64,000 nucleotides of DNA from RYN-230 sp963720645 (GCA_963720645.1 CAVRFX010000021.1:248001-312000); one strand, 5' to 3'. Shown: positions 28,135 to 37,822, counted from the stretch's first letter. Notes: a model not told the origin generated them from the letters alone. Translations and numbers: made by a program.

Positions 28135-29405
28135 GTGCGTGTCCCCCCGGGCGCGATCGCGGCGGCCGTGGCCATGCCGCTGGCCGACGCGGCGGCCCTC
28201 GGGGCTGTTCTCGCCTGCGCGGCCCTGAGCACGGGATTCCCGGCGGCGGCCTGGGCCTACGCGGCGCTGGTCTTCGTGGCGCTGTCCGCCGGCGACCTGC
28301 ACCGGCTGCGGATCTGCCTGCGGGTCGCCGACCAGGCCGGGCGCATCATCGCCGCGGCCGCGCTGCCCGCGGTGGCGCTGCTGCCCTGGCTGACCGCCGG
28401 GCAGGCCTTCCGGCTCGCGGTCACGGCCGCGGCGCTGCTGATCGTGGCCCGGGTCGCGGTGTCGGCGGGCCTGCGCGCGGCGCACCGGCGTGGCCGGCTG
28501 GCCGAGCGGGCCCTGGTGGCCGGCGACGGCCCGCAGGCCCTGGAGCTGGCCAGGCTGCTGGATGAGCACCCTGAGCTGGGACTGCGTCCCGTGGCCATGC
28601 TGGACGACCCCACCGGGCCCGCGGCCCGGATCAGCCGGGTGATCGTGTGCGCGCCCGGGGATTCCTGCGGCGGGCTGCCCCGCGTGCCGGGCGCCGACGT
28701 GTGCGTGGCACCCCGGACGCCCGGGCTCACCGCCGCCCTGCCCGGTGGCCGCCTGGACGAGGTGTGGGGTGTCCCGCTGGTCCCGCTGCGCCGCTCGGCC
28801 TGGGCGGCCCAGGCGCCGCTCGGCCGGGCCGTGAAGCGCTCGTTCGACGTGCTGGCCGCGGCGGTGCTGCTCACCGTGACAGCCCCGCTGGTGCTGCTGG
28901 CCGGCCTGGCCGTCCGGCTCACGCTGCGCCGCCCGGCGCTGTTCCGCCAGGTCCGCGTCGTCGGGCAGGGAAACCTCGCCGAGATCGTCAAGCTCCGCAC
29001 GCTCGGGCGGCACGGCGACCCGGACACGTCCTGGTCGGTGGCTGCCGGGCAGTGCGGCGCACTCGGGCGGTTCCTGCGGGTCACCCACATCGACGAGCTG
29101 CCGCAGCTGGCCAGCGTGCTGCGCGGGGACATGTCCCTGGTCGGCCCGCGGCCGGAGCGGCCGCACTTCGTCCGGCAGTTCAGCCGGGACGTGCCCGGCT
29201 ACACCGGGCGGCAGCGGATGCCGCCGGCCTGACCGGCTGGGCCCAGGTGCACGGGCTGAACGGGGACACCTCGATCACCGACCGGGCCCGGTTCGACAAC
29301 TACTACATCGAGCACTGGTCGTTCTGGCTCGACCTGGCCGTGCTGGCCCGCACCGTGACCAGCATCGCCGCCGAGGCCATCACGAAGAAGCGCGGGGGGA
29401 CATGA
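28135..29405 (+). CDS. Exopolysaccharide sugar-phosphate transferase (WcaJ/WbaP family), frameshifted
   Basis: Polyprenyl-phosphate sugar-1-phosphate transferase that starts polysaccharide assembly on undecaprenyl phosphate. The N-terminal half holds four hydrophobic segments (residues 10-110) and a Rossmann-like domain. The C-terminal catalytic domain has KRSFDVLAAAVLLTVTAPLV, LFRQVRVVGQG, THIDELPQLASVLRGDMSLV and GPRPERPHFV. At about 29215 one base appears to be missing. The true end GLTGWAQVHGLNGDTSI...KKRGGT is in the next frame, stopping at 29405. The start is uncertain because the repeat array abuts it; GTG 28135 is the first good choice. Confidence 0.9.
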
Positions 29406-29406
29406 C

Positions 29407-30543
29407 ATGAAGGTTCTGCACGTGATCACCGGCCTGGGGGTCGGCGGCGCCGAACTCCAGCTCCGCTCGATCCTGCAGCACACCCGGCACGACAGCGAGG
29501 TCGTCACGCTCTACAACCCGGGGCCGGTCGCGGACATGATCCGCTCCGACGGCGGCCAGGTCCGTGACGTGGGGATGACCCGGAACACGGAGGTATCCGC
29601 GCTGCTCCGGCTGCGCGGGCTGATCCGCCGCGGCGGCTACGACGTGGTGCACGCGCACCTGTACCGCTCTCAGGTGTACGGCCGGTCCGCGGCCTGGCTG
29701 GCCGGGACGCCCGTGGTGCTCAGCACCGAGCACTCGATCGGCGAGACGCACCTGGAGCGCCGGAAGATGACCCGGGGCGTCCGGGCCCTGTACCTGGCCA
29801 CCGAGATGCTCTCCGACGTGACCATCGCGGTCTCCGGGACGGTCCGGGAACGGCTGGAGAAGTGGGGGGTCCGCCCGAAGCGGGTGACCGTCATCCCGAA
29901 CGGCGTGGACCTGCAGCGGGTGGCGTTCGACGACACGGCCCGGCAGCGGATCCGCGCCGAGTTCGGGGTCGGCCCGGACGTCTACCTGATGGGCGTGCTC
30001 GGGCGGCTCGACCCCAACAAGCAGTTCGACCTGGTCATCGAGGCCGCCTCGGCGCTGCTGTCCGACCAGGTCAAGCTGCTGATCGTGGGCAAGGGCGCCG
30101 AGCAGGAGCACCTGGAGCAGGCCGCCCGCACCCACGGTGTGGCCGACCACGTGATCTTCGCGGGTGAGCGGCACGACGTGTCCGCGATGCTGTCCGCCAT
30201 GGACCTGTTCGTGGCGTCCTCGAAGCAGGAGACGTTCGGCCTGTCCGTGCTGGAGGCCCTGGCCAACGGGGCCCCCGTGCTCTACACCACCTGCCCGGCG
30301 CTCGACGGCCTGGACGCCGGGCGGGCCCGGCGGGTCCCGTCGGACGTGGCGGGCATGCGGGCGGCCATGGCGGACGAGGTGGCGGCGGGGCAGCGGCCCC
30401 GGACGGCCGAGCCCGCCGTGGAGAAGGAGTACAGCGTGGAGGCGGTCACCGCGCGGATCGATGACCTGTACGAGCAGCTGGCCAGCCGCCGGCGGCTGAG
30501 GGAGGACGATCTGGCGGCCGAGGACGAGCACGGGGAGCACACG
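29407..30543 (+). CDS. Glycosyltransferase family 4 (in-frame with the epimerase)
   Basis: GT-B fold glycosyltransferase. It begins MKVLHVITGLGVGGAELQL, with VVHAHLYRSQVYGR and the donor-site motif SKQETFGLSVLEALANG near residue 277. It transfers a sugar from a nucleotide donor to the growing lipid-linked unit. After an acidic tail (REDDLAAEDEHGEH) the frame continues into the epimerase without a stop. In another frame TGA overlaps the epimerase ATG. The join may be a true fusion or an indel. Confidence 0.9.
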
Positions 30544-31530
30544 ATGAGGGTTTTCGTCACGGGCGCGGCCGGGTTCATCGGCTCGCACCTCACCGGGGAA
30601 CTGCTGGCCGCCGGCCATCAGGTGACCGGGCTGGACGACCTGAGCACCGGGCGGCTGGGGAACCTCCGTCCGGTGGCCGGCCATCCGTCCTTCCGCCTGG
30701 TCCAGGGGTCGATCCTGGACGCCGCGACGGTGGCGGAGCTGAGCGCCGGGGCGGACTGGGTGTTTCACCTGGCTGCCGCCGTGGGGGCGTTCGTGATCCG
30801 GGACCGCACCCTGGACAGCCTGCGCACCAACATCCGCGGCACGGAGAACGTGGTCGAGGCCGCGCATCGCAGCGGGGCCCGGCTGCTGGTCGCATCCACC
30901 AGCGAGATCTACGGCAAGAACACCAAGATCGGGCTGCGCGAGGACGACGACCGGGTGCTCGGCTCGCCGCTGAAGTCGCGGTGGAGCTACTCCGAGGCCA
31001 AGGCGATCGACGAGAGCCTGGTCGAGTCCTACGTCCGTGAGCTCGGCCTGAGCGCGGTGATCGTGCGGTTCTTCAACACCGTGGGGCCGCGGCAGACCGG
31101 CCGGTACGGGATGGTCATCCCGCGCTTCGTCCGGCAGGGCCTGGCCGGCCAGCCGCTGACCGTGTTCGGCACGGGCCAGCAGGTGCGCTGCTTCTGCCAC
31201 GTGCACGACGTGGTGCCCGCGCTGACCCGGCTGATCGCCTCGGACCGGGCCTGCGGCCGGGCGGTGAACCTGGGCAGCACCGAGCAGGTCACGATCGAGG
31301 GCCTGGCCGAGCGGGTGATCGCCGCGACCGGGTCCGGCGCCGGGATCGAGCGGGCCTCCTATCTGGAGGCGTACGGCTCTGGTTACGAGGACATGCAGCG
31401 CCGGGTGCCGGACTGCACCCTGGCCGCCGACCTGGTCGGGTTCCGGGCCACCCGGAGCCTGGACGACATCATCCAGGCCGTGATCGACGACCAGCTGGCC
31501 GGACAGGCCACGGCAGCCGCAGCGAGCTGA
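30544..31530 (+). CDS. NAD-dependent sugar epimerase/dehydratase
   Basis: Extended short-chain dehydrogenase that makes or modifies the nucleotide sugar. The ATG at 30544 has its own GGGGAG site and starts MRVFVTGAAGFIGSHL with the NAD motif GAAGFIG. The catalytic STSEIYG and YSEAKAIDE (YxxxK) are present. RFFNTVGPRQTGRYGMVIPRF is typical of UDP-glucuronate decarboxylase or 4-epimerase relatives. It is 328 aa if read alone. The product with the uronate-forming dehydrogenase could be a UDP-uronic acid epimer or pentose. Confidence 0.9.
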   Translation: MRVFVTGAAGFIGSHLTGELLAAGHQVTGLDDLSTGRLGNLRPVAGHPSFRLVQGSILDAATVAELSAGADWVFHLAAAVGAFVIRDRTLDSLRTNIRGTENVVEAAHRSGARLLVASTSEIYGKNTKIGLREDDDRVLGSPLKSRWSYSEAKAIDESLVESYVRELGLSAVIVRFFNTVGPRQTGRYGMVIPRFVRQGLAGQPLTVFGTGQQVRCFCHVHDVVPALTRLIASDRACGRAVNLGSTEQVTIEGLAERVIAATGSGAGIERASYLEAYGSGYEDMQRRVPDCTLAADLVGFRATRSLDDIIQAVIDDQLAGQATAAAAS

Positions 31531-31551
31531 GAGCTGAGAGCTGAGAGCCTG

Positions 31552-32751
31552 GTGAGAACGAGGACAGCCCAGACCACGAGGGCCGGGACCGCGAAGGCGC
31601 CCGCCGGCGGCGGCGCGGCATCCGGGACGGTGCCGGAGCGGCCGCGGCACCGGTTCGCCGGTGCCGCGTGGCTGGCCGTGGTCCTGGCCGGGGCGGTCCT
31701 GGTGGGACTGACGATGGTGAACCTGCGGGGCAGCGCGCCGCGGCACACGCTGGTCGTGGCGTCCATGCCGTACTGGAACATCAGCCACGGCACCACGGTC
31801 GTGCTCGGCCACCGGCAGGACGTGACCGAGGTGTCGCCGTGGATGTACGGGCTGAGCAGCTCGGGGCGGATCGGCACGCAGTACCCACCGGGCCAGGCCG
31901 CGTCGGTGGCGGCGGAGATCACCCGGCTGCGGGCGGCGGGCAAGCTGATCGTGCCGAGCATCGCCAACATCACCGCCGGGAAGTGGTCCTACGCCCCGGT
32001 GGGCCGGATGCTGCACTCGCCGCGGCTGATGGCCGCCCAGGTGGCGAGCATCGTGGCGCTCACGGAACGCGAGCATTACGCGGGGATCGACCTGGACTAC
32101 GAGAACCTGCGCGCCGGTGACCGGCAGGCGTTCACCGCGTTCGTCACCCGGCTGGCCCGCGCCCTGCACGCCCGGGGCAAGGTGCTGTCGGTCGCGGTGT
32201 TCGCCAAGACCACCAACGCGGGCACCGACCCGCGCAACCTGGCCCAGGACTACGCGGCCATCGGCCGGGCCGCCGACCAGGTGCGGCTGATGGCCTACGA
32301 CTACCACTGGGGCAGCTCCCCGCCCGGGCCGGTGGCCCCGATCAGCTGGGTCCGCGCGGTGCTGCGCTACGCCAGGACGCAGATACCGGCCAGCAAGATC
32401 ATCCTGGGCGTGCCGCTCTACGGTTACGACTGGGTCGGCCACCACGCCACCGGGATCAGCTGGCTCCAGGCGCTGCGGCTGTCCCGGCAGTACCACGCCA
32501 CGGCGCACTACGACCAGGTGAGCCAGGCCCCGTGGTTCCGCTACCGGGACGCGTCCGGCCGCGAGCACACCGTGTGGTTCGAGAACGCCGCGAGCTCCCG
32601 GGCCAAGTTCGACGCGGCCCAGGGCGCCCAGATCGGCGGCGTGTATCTGTGGATGTACGGATATGAGGACACGGGCACCTGGTCCGCGCTGGGCCACGTG
32701 CTGCCGACATCCGGTCCGCACGCGCTCAGCACGGCGAAGGCAGTGCCATGA
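31552..32751 (+). CDS. Membrane-anchored glycoside hydrolase family 18 protein
   Basis: A 399-aa protein with a basic N-terminus, one membrane helix at residues 38-56 (WLAVVLAGAVLVGLTMVNL) and an extracellular GH18 barrel. The catalytic stretch reads AGIDLDYENL with acid Glu184; the first Asp of the DxxDxDxE motif is replaced by Ala, as in several spore-cortex type GH18 proteins. MAYDYHW and GVPLYGYDW complete the site. It may trim or release the polysaccharide. GTG 31552 follows a GAGCT micro-repeat. Its TGA overlaps the next ATG. Confidence 0.88.
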   Translation: MRTRTAQTTRAGTAKAPAGGGAASGTVPERPRHRFAGAAWLAVVLAGAVLVGLTMVNLRGSAPRHTLVVASMPYWNISHGTTVVLGHRQDVTEVSPWMYGLSSSGRIGTQYPPGQAASVAAEITRLRAAGKLIVPSIANITAGKWSYAPVGRMLHSPRLMAAQVASIVALTEREHYAGIDLDYENLRAGDRQAFTAFVTRLARALHARGKVLSVAVFAKTTNAGTDPRNLAQDYAAIGRAADQVRLMAYDYHWGSSPPGPVAPISWVRAVLRYARTQIPASKIILGVPLYGYDWVGHHATGISWLQALRLSRQYHATAHYDQVSQAPWFRYRDASGREHTVWFENAASSRAKFDAAQGAQIGGVYLWMYGYEDTGTWSALGHVLPTSGPHALSTAKAVP

Positions 32752-34376
32752 TGCCCTGGTGGGTGCTGGCGGTGTTCGTGCTGGGCGCCAACTTCGCCCT
32801 CTGGGGATCGGTGGGCCTGATCCGGCTGGGCGAGTCCGTGGCGGGCCGCCGGCGGCGCGGGCACGCCAGGATCACCGGCCTGGCCAGCACGAGTCTGCCC
32901 GCGGCCGGCCTGCCCGTCACCGGCCTGGCCAGCCCGGGCCTGGCGGCCAGGGGGCTGGCCGGCGCGGGCCCGGCCAACAGGGAGGACGGGGAAACGCTGA
33001 TGGCCGTCACGGCCGATGGTGCCCAGCCCGGCCGCCCGCGCCCCCTGACCACCGCGGACGTGGCCGTGCTCATCCCCGCGCACAACGAGGCGCTGGTCCT
33101 CGGGGAGAGCCTGCGGTCGATCATGGCCCTGGTGCCCCGGGGCAACGTCCACGTGGTCTCGGACGGCTCCACCGACGCCACGGTCGAGATCGCCCGGCAG
33201 GCCGGAGCCCGGGTGATCGAGACCGAGGAGAACGTGGGCAAGGCCGGGGCGCTCGAGGAGGCCATCGGCCGCTTCGGCCTGATCCGGCGGTTCCCGGTGG
33301 TGATGCTGCTCGACGCCGACACCCGGGTCGAGCCCGGCTACTTCGCGGCCGCGCTGCCCATGTTCGACCACCCGCAGGTGGTCGCGGTGGCCGGCTGCGT
33401 GCGGACCGCCCGCGACCGGCGGATGACGCTCGGCGGCAAGGTGCTGGTCGGTCACCGTACCCGGATCTACGCCGTGGGCCAGCGGGCACTGAAGTTCGGC
33501 CAGACCTGGCTGCGATCCAACGCCACGCCCATCGTGCCCGGCTTCGCCAGCCTGTACCGGACCGACGTCCTGCCCCAGATGGAGATGAACCCGCCCGGGC
33601 TGGTGATCGAGGACTTCAACATGACGTTCGAGGTGTACCAGAAGGGGCTGGGCAAGGTCGGGTTCACGCTCCGGGCGGTAGCGGTCACCCAGGATCCGGA
33701 CAACCTGCGTGACTACGTGCGGCAGACCAAGCGGTGGGCGGTCGGGCTGTGGCAGACCGTGCGCCGGCACCCGCCGCGGGCCAACCTGTTCACGGCGATG
33801 CTCACCCTGCTGCTGATCGAGCTGATCACCTCGAGCCTGCTGTTCTTCCTGCTTCCGCTGGCCCTGATCGTGCTGGCCGTGCCCGACCTGGCCGGCGACG
33901 CGCTGTCCTGGCCGGGCTTCGGCGAGCTGCACACGCTCGTCGCGGCGCACGTGACGCTGACCGCGGTGCTGTTCGGCGTGGTGCTGCCTGATTACCTGCT
34001 CACCTGCGCGGTCGCCATCCTCGAGCGCCAGCCGCGGCTGCTGCTGCTCGGCGTGTTCTTCCCGTTCCTGCGGATGCTCGACGCGTGCATCGGCCTGTAC
34101 GCGATCCCGGCCGCGTGGCTGTCCCGGTCCAGCGGCCGGTGGAAGAGCCCGGCCCGGCGCGCGGTCGAGCCCGCGGGCAGCCCCGCAGCGGCGGAGGCCG
34201 CGTCCCCGGAGCCCGATCCGGGTGCGGTGCCGTCGGATGCGGTGCAGGCAAACCCAGTGCAGGCAAACCCAGTGCAGGCAAACCCGGTGCAGGCAAACCC
34301 GGTGCAGGCAAACCCGGTGCAGGCAAACCCGGTGCCGGCGCCGGTGCGGCGGGCGCGGTGCAGGCAAACACACTGA
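32748..34376 (+). CDS. Processive family 2 glycosyltransferase with pentapeptide repeats at both ends
   Basis: A 542-aa membrane GT2 of the cellulose/PNAG synthase type. After an N-terminal helix, residues 42-80 carry degenerate 5-residue repeats (TGLAS, TSLPA, AGLPV, TGLAS, PGLAA, RGLAG). The catalytic domain has VLIPAHNE, DGSTDAT, LLDADTRVE, a GFASLYR acceptor loop, EDFNM and QTKRWAVG. Four C-terminal helices follow. The C-terminal tail has six VQANP repeats (residues 499-528) from a 15-bp tandem repeat. It probably polymerises the polysaccharide backbone. Confidence 0.9.
   Translation: MMPWWVLAVFVLGANFALWGSVGLIRLGESVAGRRRRGHARITGLASTSLPAAGLPVTGLASPGLAARGLAGAGPANREDGETLMAVTADGAQPGRPRPLTTADVAVLIPAHNEALVLGESLRSIMALVPRGNVHVVSDGSTDATVEIARQAGARVIETEENVGKAGALEEAIGRFGLIRRFPVVMLLDADTRVEPGYFAAALPMFDHPQVVAVAGCVRTARDRRMTLGGKVLVGHRTRIYAVGQRALKFGQTWLRSNATPIVPGFASLYRTDVLPQMEMNPPGLVIEDFNMTFEVYQKGLGKVGFTLRAVAVTQDPDNLRDYVRQTKRWAVGLWQTVRRHPPRANLFTAMLTLLLIELITSSLLFFLLPLALIVLAVPDLAGDALSWPGFGELHTLVAAHVTLTAVLFGVVLPDYLLTCAVAILERQPRLLLLGVFFPFLRMLDACIGLYAIPAAWLSRSSGRWKSPARRAVEPAGSPAAAEAASPEPDPGAVPSDAVQANPVQANPVQANPVQANPVQANPVQANPVPAPVRRARCRQTH
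34242..34331 (+). repeat. 15-bp tandem repeat, six copies, inside the GT2 gene
   Basis: Unit GTGCAGGCAAACCCR, six in-frame copies coding VQANP each; a degenerate seventh (GTGCAGGCAAACACA) lies at about 34358. The only variation is the last base (A in copies 1-2, G afterwards). Confidence 0.95.
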
Positions 34377-34406
34377 AATCCCCGGCACGGGTGGCGGAGG
34401 CGAGTC

Positions 34407-35125
34407 ATGTATCTGGGTGAGGACAGGCCGGCCGCGGCGGTGCACAGTGAGCTGATGGACCCCGTGCGGATACTGCTGGTCGATGACCATCTGATGGTCA
34501 CCGAGGCGCTGGCCTCCCGGTTGTCCGCGGCCATGGACCTGTGGGTGGCCGGGCGGTGTACCACCGCCGACCCGAACCTGCTCGAGATCGTCCGCGGGCT
34601 GCGGCCCGATGTGATCACGATCGAGGTCGAGCCGCTCGGCGGGGCGGTGGGGGAGGTTCTGGCGGGCCTGGTCGCGGCCCGGCCCGAGGCCAGGGTCGTG
34701 GTGCTGAGCGCGGACCACGACATCGCGCACGGCGTGGAGGCGGCCCGGGCGGGGGTCTCGGCCTGGGTGGCCAAGGAGCAGGGCGCTGCCGAGCTGGAAA
34801 CCGTGATCCGCGGCGTGTGCCAGGGTTATTCCTGGTTCCCGCCGGACATGCTCGGCGCGATCCTCGCCGAGCTGCGCGCCGACGTCGGCCGGGCCCGTGA
34901 GCACGAGGGCGTGCTGGACATGCTCAGCCCGCGGGAGCGGGATGTCCTGCTCAGCATGATGGACGGCAAGCGCGGCCGCCAGATCGCCCAGGACCTGCTG
35001 ATTTCCACGGACACGGTGCGGACGCACACCCGGAACATCTTCGCCAAGCTCGACGTGCACAGCCGGCTGGAGGCGGTCCGGGTGGCCCGGGCCGCCTGCG
35101 GGCCCCGGAACGGAAGGACGGATGA
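34407..35125 (+). CDS. Atypical LuxR-type response regulator with Glu in place of the phosphorylated Asp
   Basis: Receiver domain (residues 20-140) plus LuxR helix-turn-helix (residues 175-232, LSPRERDVLLSMMDGK, ISTDTVRTHTRNIFAKL). The acidic pair VDDH and the conserved Lys in WVAKEQ are present, but where the acceptor Asp is expected the sequence is VITIEVEP, with Glu73 (GAG 34623-34625). This could mimic constant phosphorylation. GGAGG precedes ATG 34407. The frame has no stop after the helix-turn-helix; in another frame TGA overlaps the next ATG (35122-35125), so a terminal indel is likely and the end is approximate. Confidence 0.88.
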
Positions 35126-36321
35126 GCGTCCCCGCGCTGGCCGGGAAGCCCGTGGCGGCCAGGAAAGTGGCCACCATCATCACCCGGCTCGAGGGCGGCG
35201 CGGGGCAGCACGCGCTGCGCGGGATACTCAGCATGGACCCGGATCGCTTCGAGATGACGCTCATCACCGGGAGCGGGGACCCGGTGCTGCTGGACCAGGC
35301 CGCCGCGGCCGGCCTGGAGGTCATCACCGAGCCCGCGCTGCGGGCCCCGATCGCGCCGCGCAGCGACCTGCGGGCCCTGGCGCGGCTGCGGAACCTGCTG
35401 GACCGCCGGCCTTTCGACATCGTGCATACCCACACGGCCAAGGCGGGGGTGCTCGGGCGCCTGGCCGCGCACCGCGCCGGGGTGCCCCGGCTGGTGCACA
35501 CCTACCACGGCTTCCCGTTCCACGAGTTCCAGACGGCCCCGCGGCGGCAGGCGTACGTGCAGGTCGAGCGGCGCCTGGGCCGCCTCACCGACCTGGCCCT
35601 GTGCGTCGGTACCGGGGTGGCGGTCGAGGCGGTCCGGCGCCGGCTGATCTCCCCCGAGCGGATCCGGACCATCGGGGTGGTCGCCGACGGTCACGAGGGC
35701 AGCCTGAACGGTGCCGCCGCGAACGGCAGTGCCCGGGCCCGGGCCCGGGCGGCACTCGGCCTGCCCGGCGACGCGACCGTGGTCGGCGCGGTGGGGCGGC
35801 TCACCTACCAGAAGGCGCCCGAGGACTTCCTGGGCGCCCTGCAGGCGCTGGGCCGGCCGGACGTGACCGGGGTCTGGGTCGGTGACGGGGAACTGGCCGA
35901 GCGCGTCGCCACGCAGGCCCGGCAGACGCCCGGTGTCCGGGTGGTGCTGGCGGGCCAGCGCGGCAACGTCCCGGAACTGCTGCCCGCCTTCGACGTGTTT
36001 GCGCTGCCCAGCCGCTACGAGGGGCTGCCCACCGTCGTGGTCGAGGCCATGGTGTGCGGCATCCCGGTCGTGGCGACCGCGGTGAACGCGGTCGGCGACG
36101 TGGTCGTACCCGGCGAGACCGGCCTGCTCGTTCCGCCGGGCCGTCCCGCCCTGATGGCGGACGCTGTCCGTTATCTCCTGGATTCACCCGACGCTGCGGC
36201 ACGGATGGCCGCGGCGGCCCGGGCCCGGCTCGGCCAGCGGTTCGGCGAGCAGGCGCTGCGCCAGGCGCTCACGGCGGCATACTCCGCCGGGGGTGCCGCA
36301 GCCTGGCCGCGGCATGGTTAA
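35122..36321 (+). CDS. Glycosyltransferase family 4
   Basis: A 399-aa GT-B enzyme. It begins MSVPALAGKPVAARKVATII and has TRLEGGAGQHALRG, VHTHTAKAGVLGRLAA, and the donor-site SRYEGLPTVVVEAMVCGIPV near residue 293. VHTYHGFPFHEF is typical of pilin/EPS glycosyltransferases acting with WcaJ-type initiation. It likely adds one sugar of the repeating unit. The start overlaps the presumed stop of the response regulator (ATGA). Confidence 0.92.
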   Translation: MSVPALAGKPVAARKVATIITRLEGGAGQHALRGILSMDPDRFEMTLITGSGDPVLLDQAAAAGLEVITEPALRAPIAPRSDLRALARLRNLLDRRPFDIVHTHTAKAGVLGRLAAHRAGVPRLVHTYHGFPFHEFQTAPRRQAYVQVERRLGRLTDLALCVGTGVAVEAVRRRLISPERIRTIGVVADGHEGSLNGAAANGSARARARAALGLPGDATVVGAVGRLTYQKAPEDFLGALQALGRPDVTGVWVGDGELAERVATQARQTPGVRVVLAGQRGNVPELLPAFDVFALPSRYEGLPTVVVEAMVCGIPVVATAVNAVGDVVVPGETGLLVPPGRPALMADAVRYLLDSPDAAARMAAAARARLGQRFGEQALRQALTAAYSAGGAAAWPRHG

Positions 36322-36365
36322 CTGTCCGTAATGCCTCATCCGGTGACCAGTCAACGCCGGACAGT
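36321..36365. promoter_or_regulatory. Inverted repeat ACTGTCCG...CGGACAGT upstream of the kinase
   Basis: ACTGTCCG (36321-36328) and CGGACAGT (36358-36365) are perfect inverses 29 nt apart, each followed by TAATG. The left arm starts at the last base of the GT4 stop. It may be an operator pair or a loose hairpin terminator before the regulatory genes. Confidence 0.35.
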
Positions 36366-36465
36366 AATGTGCAGGGTGGGAGGGACCGCGGGTTTACGAA
36401 CCTGGCTCTGCCACCCCGGGGGGTGCCGGGAGCGCCGGGGGGAACAAAATAGTCGGGGGGAACAA

Positions 36466-37161
36466 GTGGATCCGTCGTTGGAACGGCGACGGGGCCGGGG
36501 GCGCAGGCGGTCAGACGTTGAGGAACCGCTGGCGGTACGGGGCCTGCTGCATGATCTTGGCCATCAGATGACCACGCTGTCATACCTGGTCGAGGCGGTG
36601 CGCGGGGATGTGGAACTGCCCGGGGACGCGGGCTCCCGGCTCGAGTTGCTGTCGCTGGAGATGTCCAGGCTGCTGGACATCATCGCCCAGCAGATCCCGG
36701 GCGGCGCCGGGGTGCCGGCCGTCGCCGAGGTCGGGCTGCGCTCACTGACCGGCCAGGTGACCCAGCTGGCCCGGATCGCGCACGAGACCTCGGTGGTCCT
36801 GGAGCCTGGGCCGGAGGTGATCGTCGAGGCCAGCCCGGCCCTGCTGTGGCGGGTGCTGACCAACGTGGTGGACAACGCGGCCCGGGCCGCCGGGCCGTAC
36901 GGCCGGGTCGGGGTGACGGTCTCGGCCGCGGGTGACCGCGCGGCGGTGGACGTGATCGATGACGGCCCCGGGTTCGGCCACGGGCCGCCCGGGGCGGCCT
37001 CGCTGGGGCTCGGGGTGGTGACCACGCTGCTCGAGTCGTGCGGCGGCGAACTGGAGATCCGGGCGCCCAGCCCGGGCGGCGCGCATGTCCGGGTCGTGGT
37101 GCCGGTGCGGCCCGTTCCGGCCGTCCGGGCTCCCGGCGGGCACGGCCAGGTGATCCCGTGA
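36466..37161 (+). CDS. Soluble histidine kinase
   Basis: A 231-aa kinase without sensor or membrane domain. GTG 36466 (after a GGGGGG stretch) is chosen because upstream codons look non-coding. The H box is LLHDLGHQMTTLSYLVEAV near residue 28, the N box NVVDNAARAAG near residue 135, with G boxes DDGPGFG and GLGLGVV. It overlaps the following response regulator (GTGA at 37158-37161), which is its likely partner. With no input domain it must sense through another protein or simply tune the regulators of the cluster. Confidence 0.85.
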   Translation: MDPSLERRRGRGRRRSDVEEPLAVRGLLHDLGHQMTTLSYLVEAVRGDVELPGDAGSRLELLSLEMSRLLDIIAQQIPGGAGVPAVAEVGLRSLTGQVTQLARIAHETSVVLEPGPEVIVEASPALLWRVLTNVVDNAARAAGPYGRVGVTVSAAGDRAAVDVIDDGPGFGHGPPGAASLGLGVVTTLLESCGGELEIRAPSPGGAHVRVVVPVRPVPAVRAPGGHGQVIP

Positions 37162-37822
37162 CCGGGCTCGTGATCGGGGACGACCACAGTGTCTTCCTGG
37201 ATGCGATGTCCGCCGTCCTGCGCCAGCGCGGCTACCAGGTCACCGTGGCCCGCAGCGTCACGGACACCATCGAGACCGTGCGCCAGACCCAGCCCGACGT
37301 GTGCCTGATCGACCGGCACTTCGCCGGGGACGACGGGATCATGGCTATCAGCGAGATGCTCGCCGCGAGCAGCCAGACCAAGGTGCTGGTGCTCAGCGCC
37401 GACCCGGACACCGAGGGGATACGCCAGGCCCTGCACGCTGGTGCGGCCGGGTACCTGCACAAGACCCGCGGGGGTGTCCGCGCTGACCCGGGCCATCGAC
37501 CGGGTGCAGCGCGGCGAGGTGGTGGTCGACGTGCCGAAGCCCATCCCGGCCCGGCTGCCGGCCCAGCAGGACGATGCGCACCGGCTGGCCGCGTTCCTCA
37601 CCCCCCGCGAGCGGGAGTGCCTCCAGCTGCTGGTGGAGGGCCTGGACACGGCCGGGATCGCGACCAAGCTGGGGGTCTCGCAGGCCACGGTGCGCACCCA
37701 TGTCCAGTCGCTGATGACCAAGCTCGGCGTGCACTCCCGGCTGGAGGCGGCCTCCTACGCGGTCCGCTACCGCCTGCTCGATGACGAGGTGACCCGCTTC
37801 CGGCCGGCCGGTGCCGGTTTAG
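37158..37822 (+). CDS. LuxR-type response regulator, frameshifted
   Basis: Starts GTG 37158 (MTGLVIGDDHSVFLDAMSAV). The receiver is complete, with acceptor Asp in CLIDRHFAGDDG and LVLSADP. Near 37475 the frame shifts by one base. The rest (SALTRAIDRVQRGEVVVDVP, then the helix-turn-helix LTPRERECLQLLVEG, GVSQATVRTHVQSLMTKLGV) is in the next frame. No stop follows in that frame, but a TAG at 37820-37822 lies in the third frame and overlaps the stop of the convergent deacetylase, so the end is given there. Likely paired with the upstream kinase. Confidence 0.88.

Noticed and set aside
27740..28228. 162-codon open frame across the 99-bp repeats as a real gene
   Set aside because: The frame is open because the unit is 33 codons; it runs into the transferase in another frame and resembles no protein. 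Kept as a repeat.
29380..35501. Long minus-strand open frames of about 1000 codons opposite the glycosyltransferase genes
   Set aside because: Same low-complexity composition and no start signals; the plus strand has complete families here.
35125..35885. Extension of the first response regulator as a 492-residue protein
   Set aside because: It would overlap 760 bp of the GT4 gene in another frame with low-complexity sequence; a terminal indel is more plausible.
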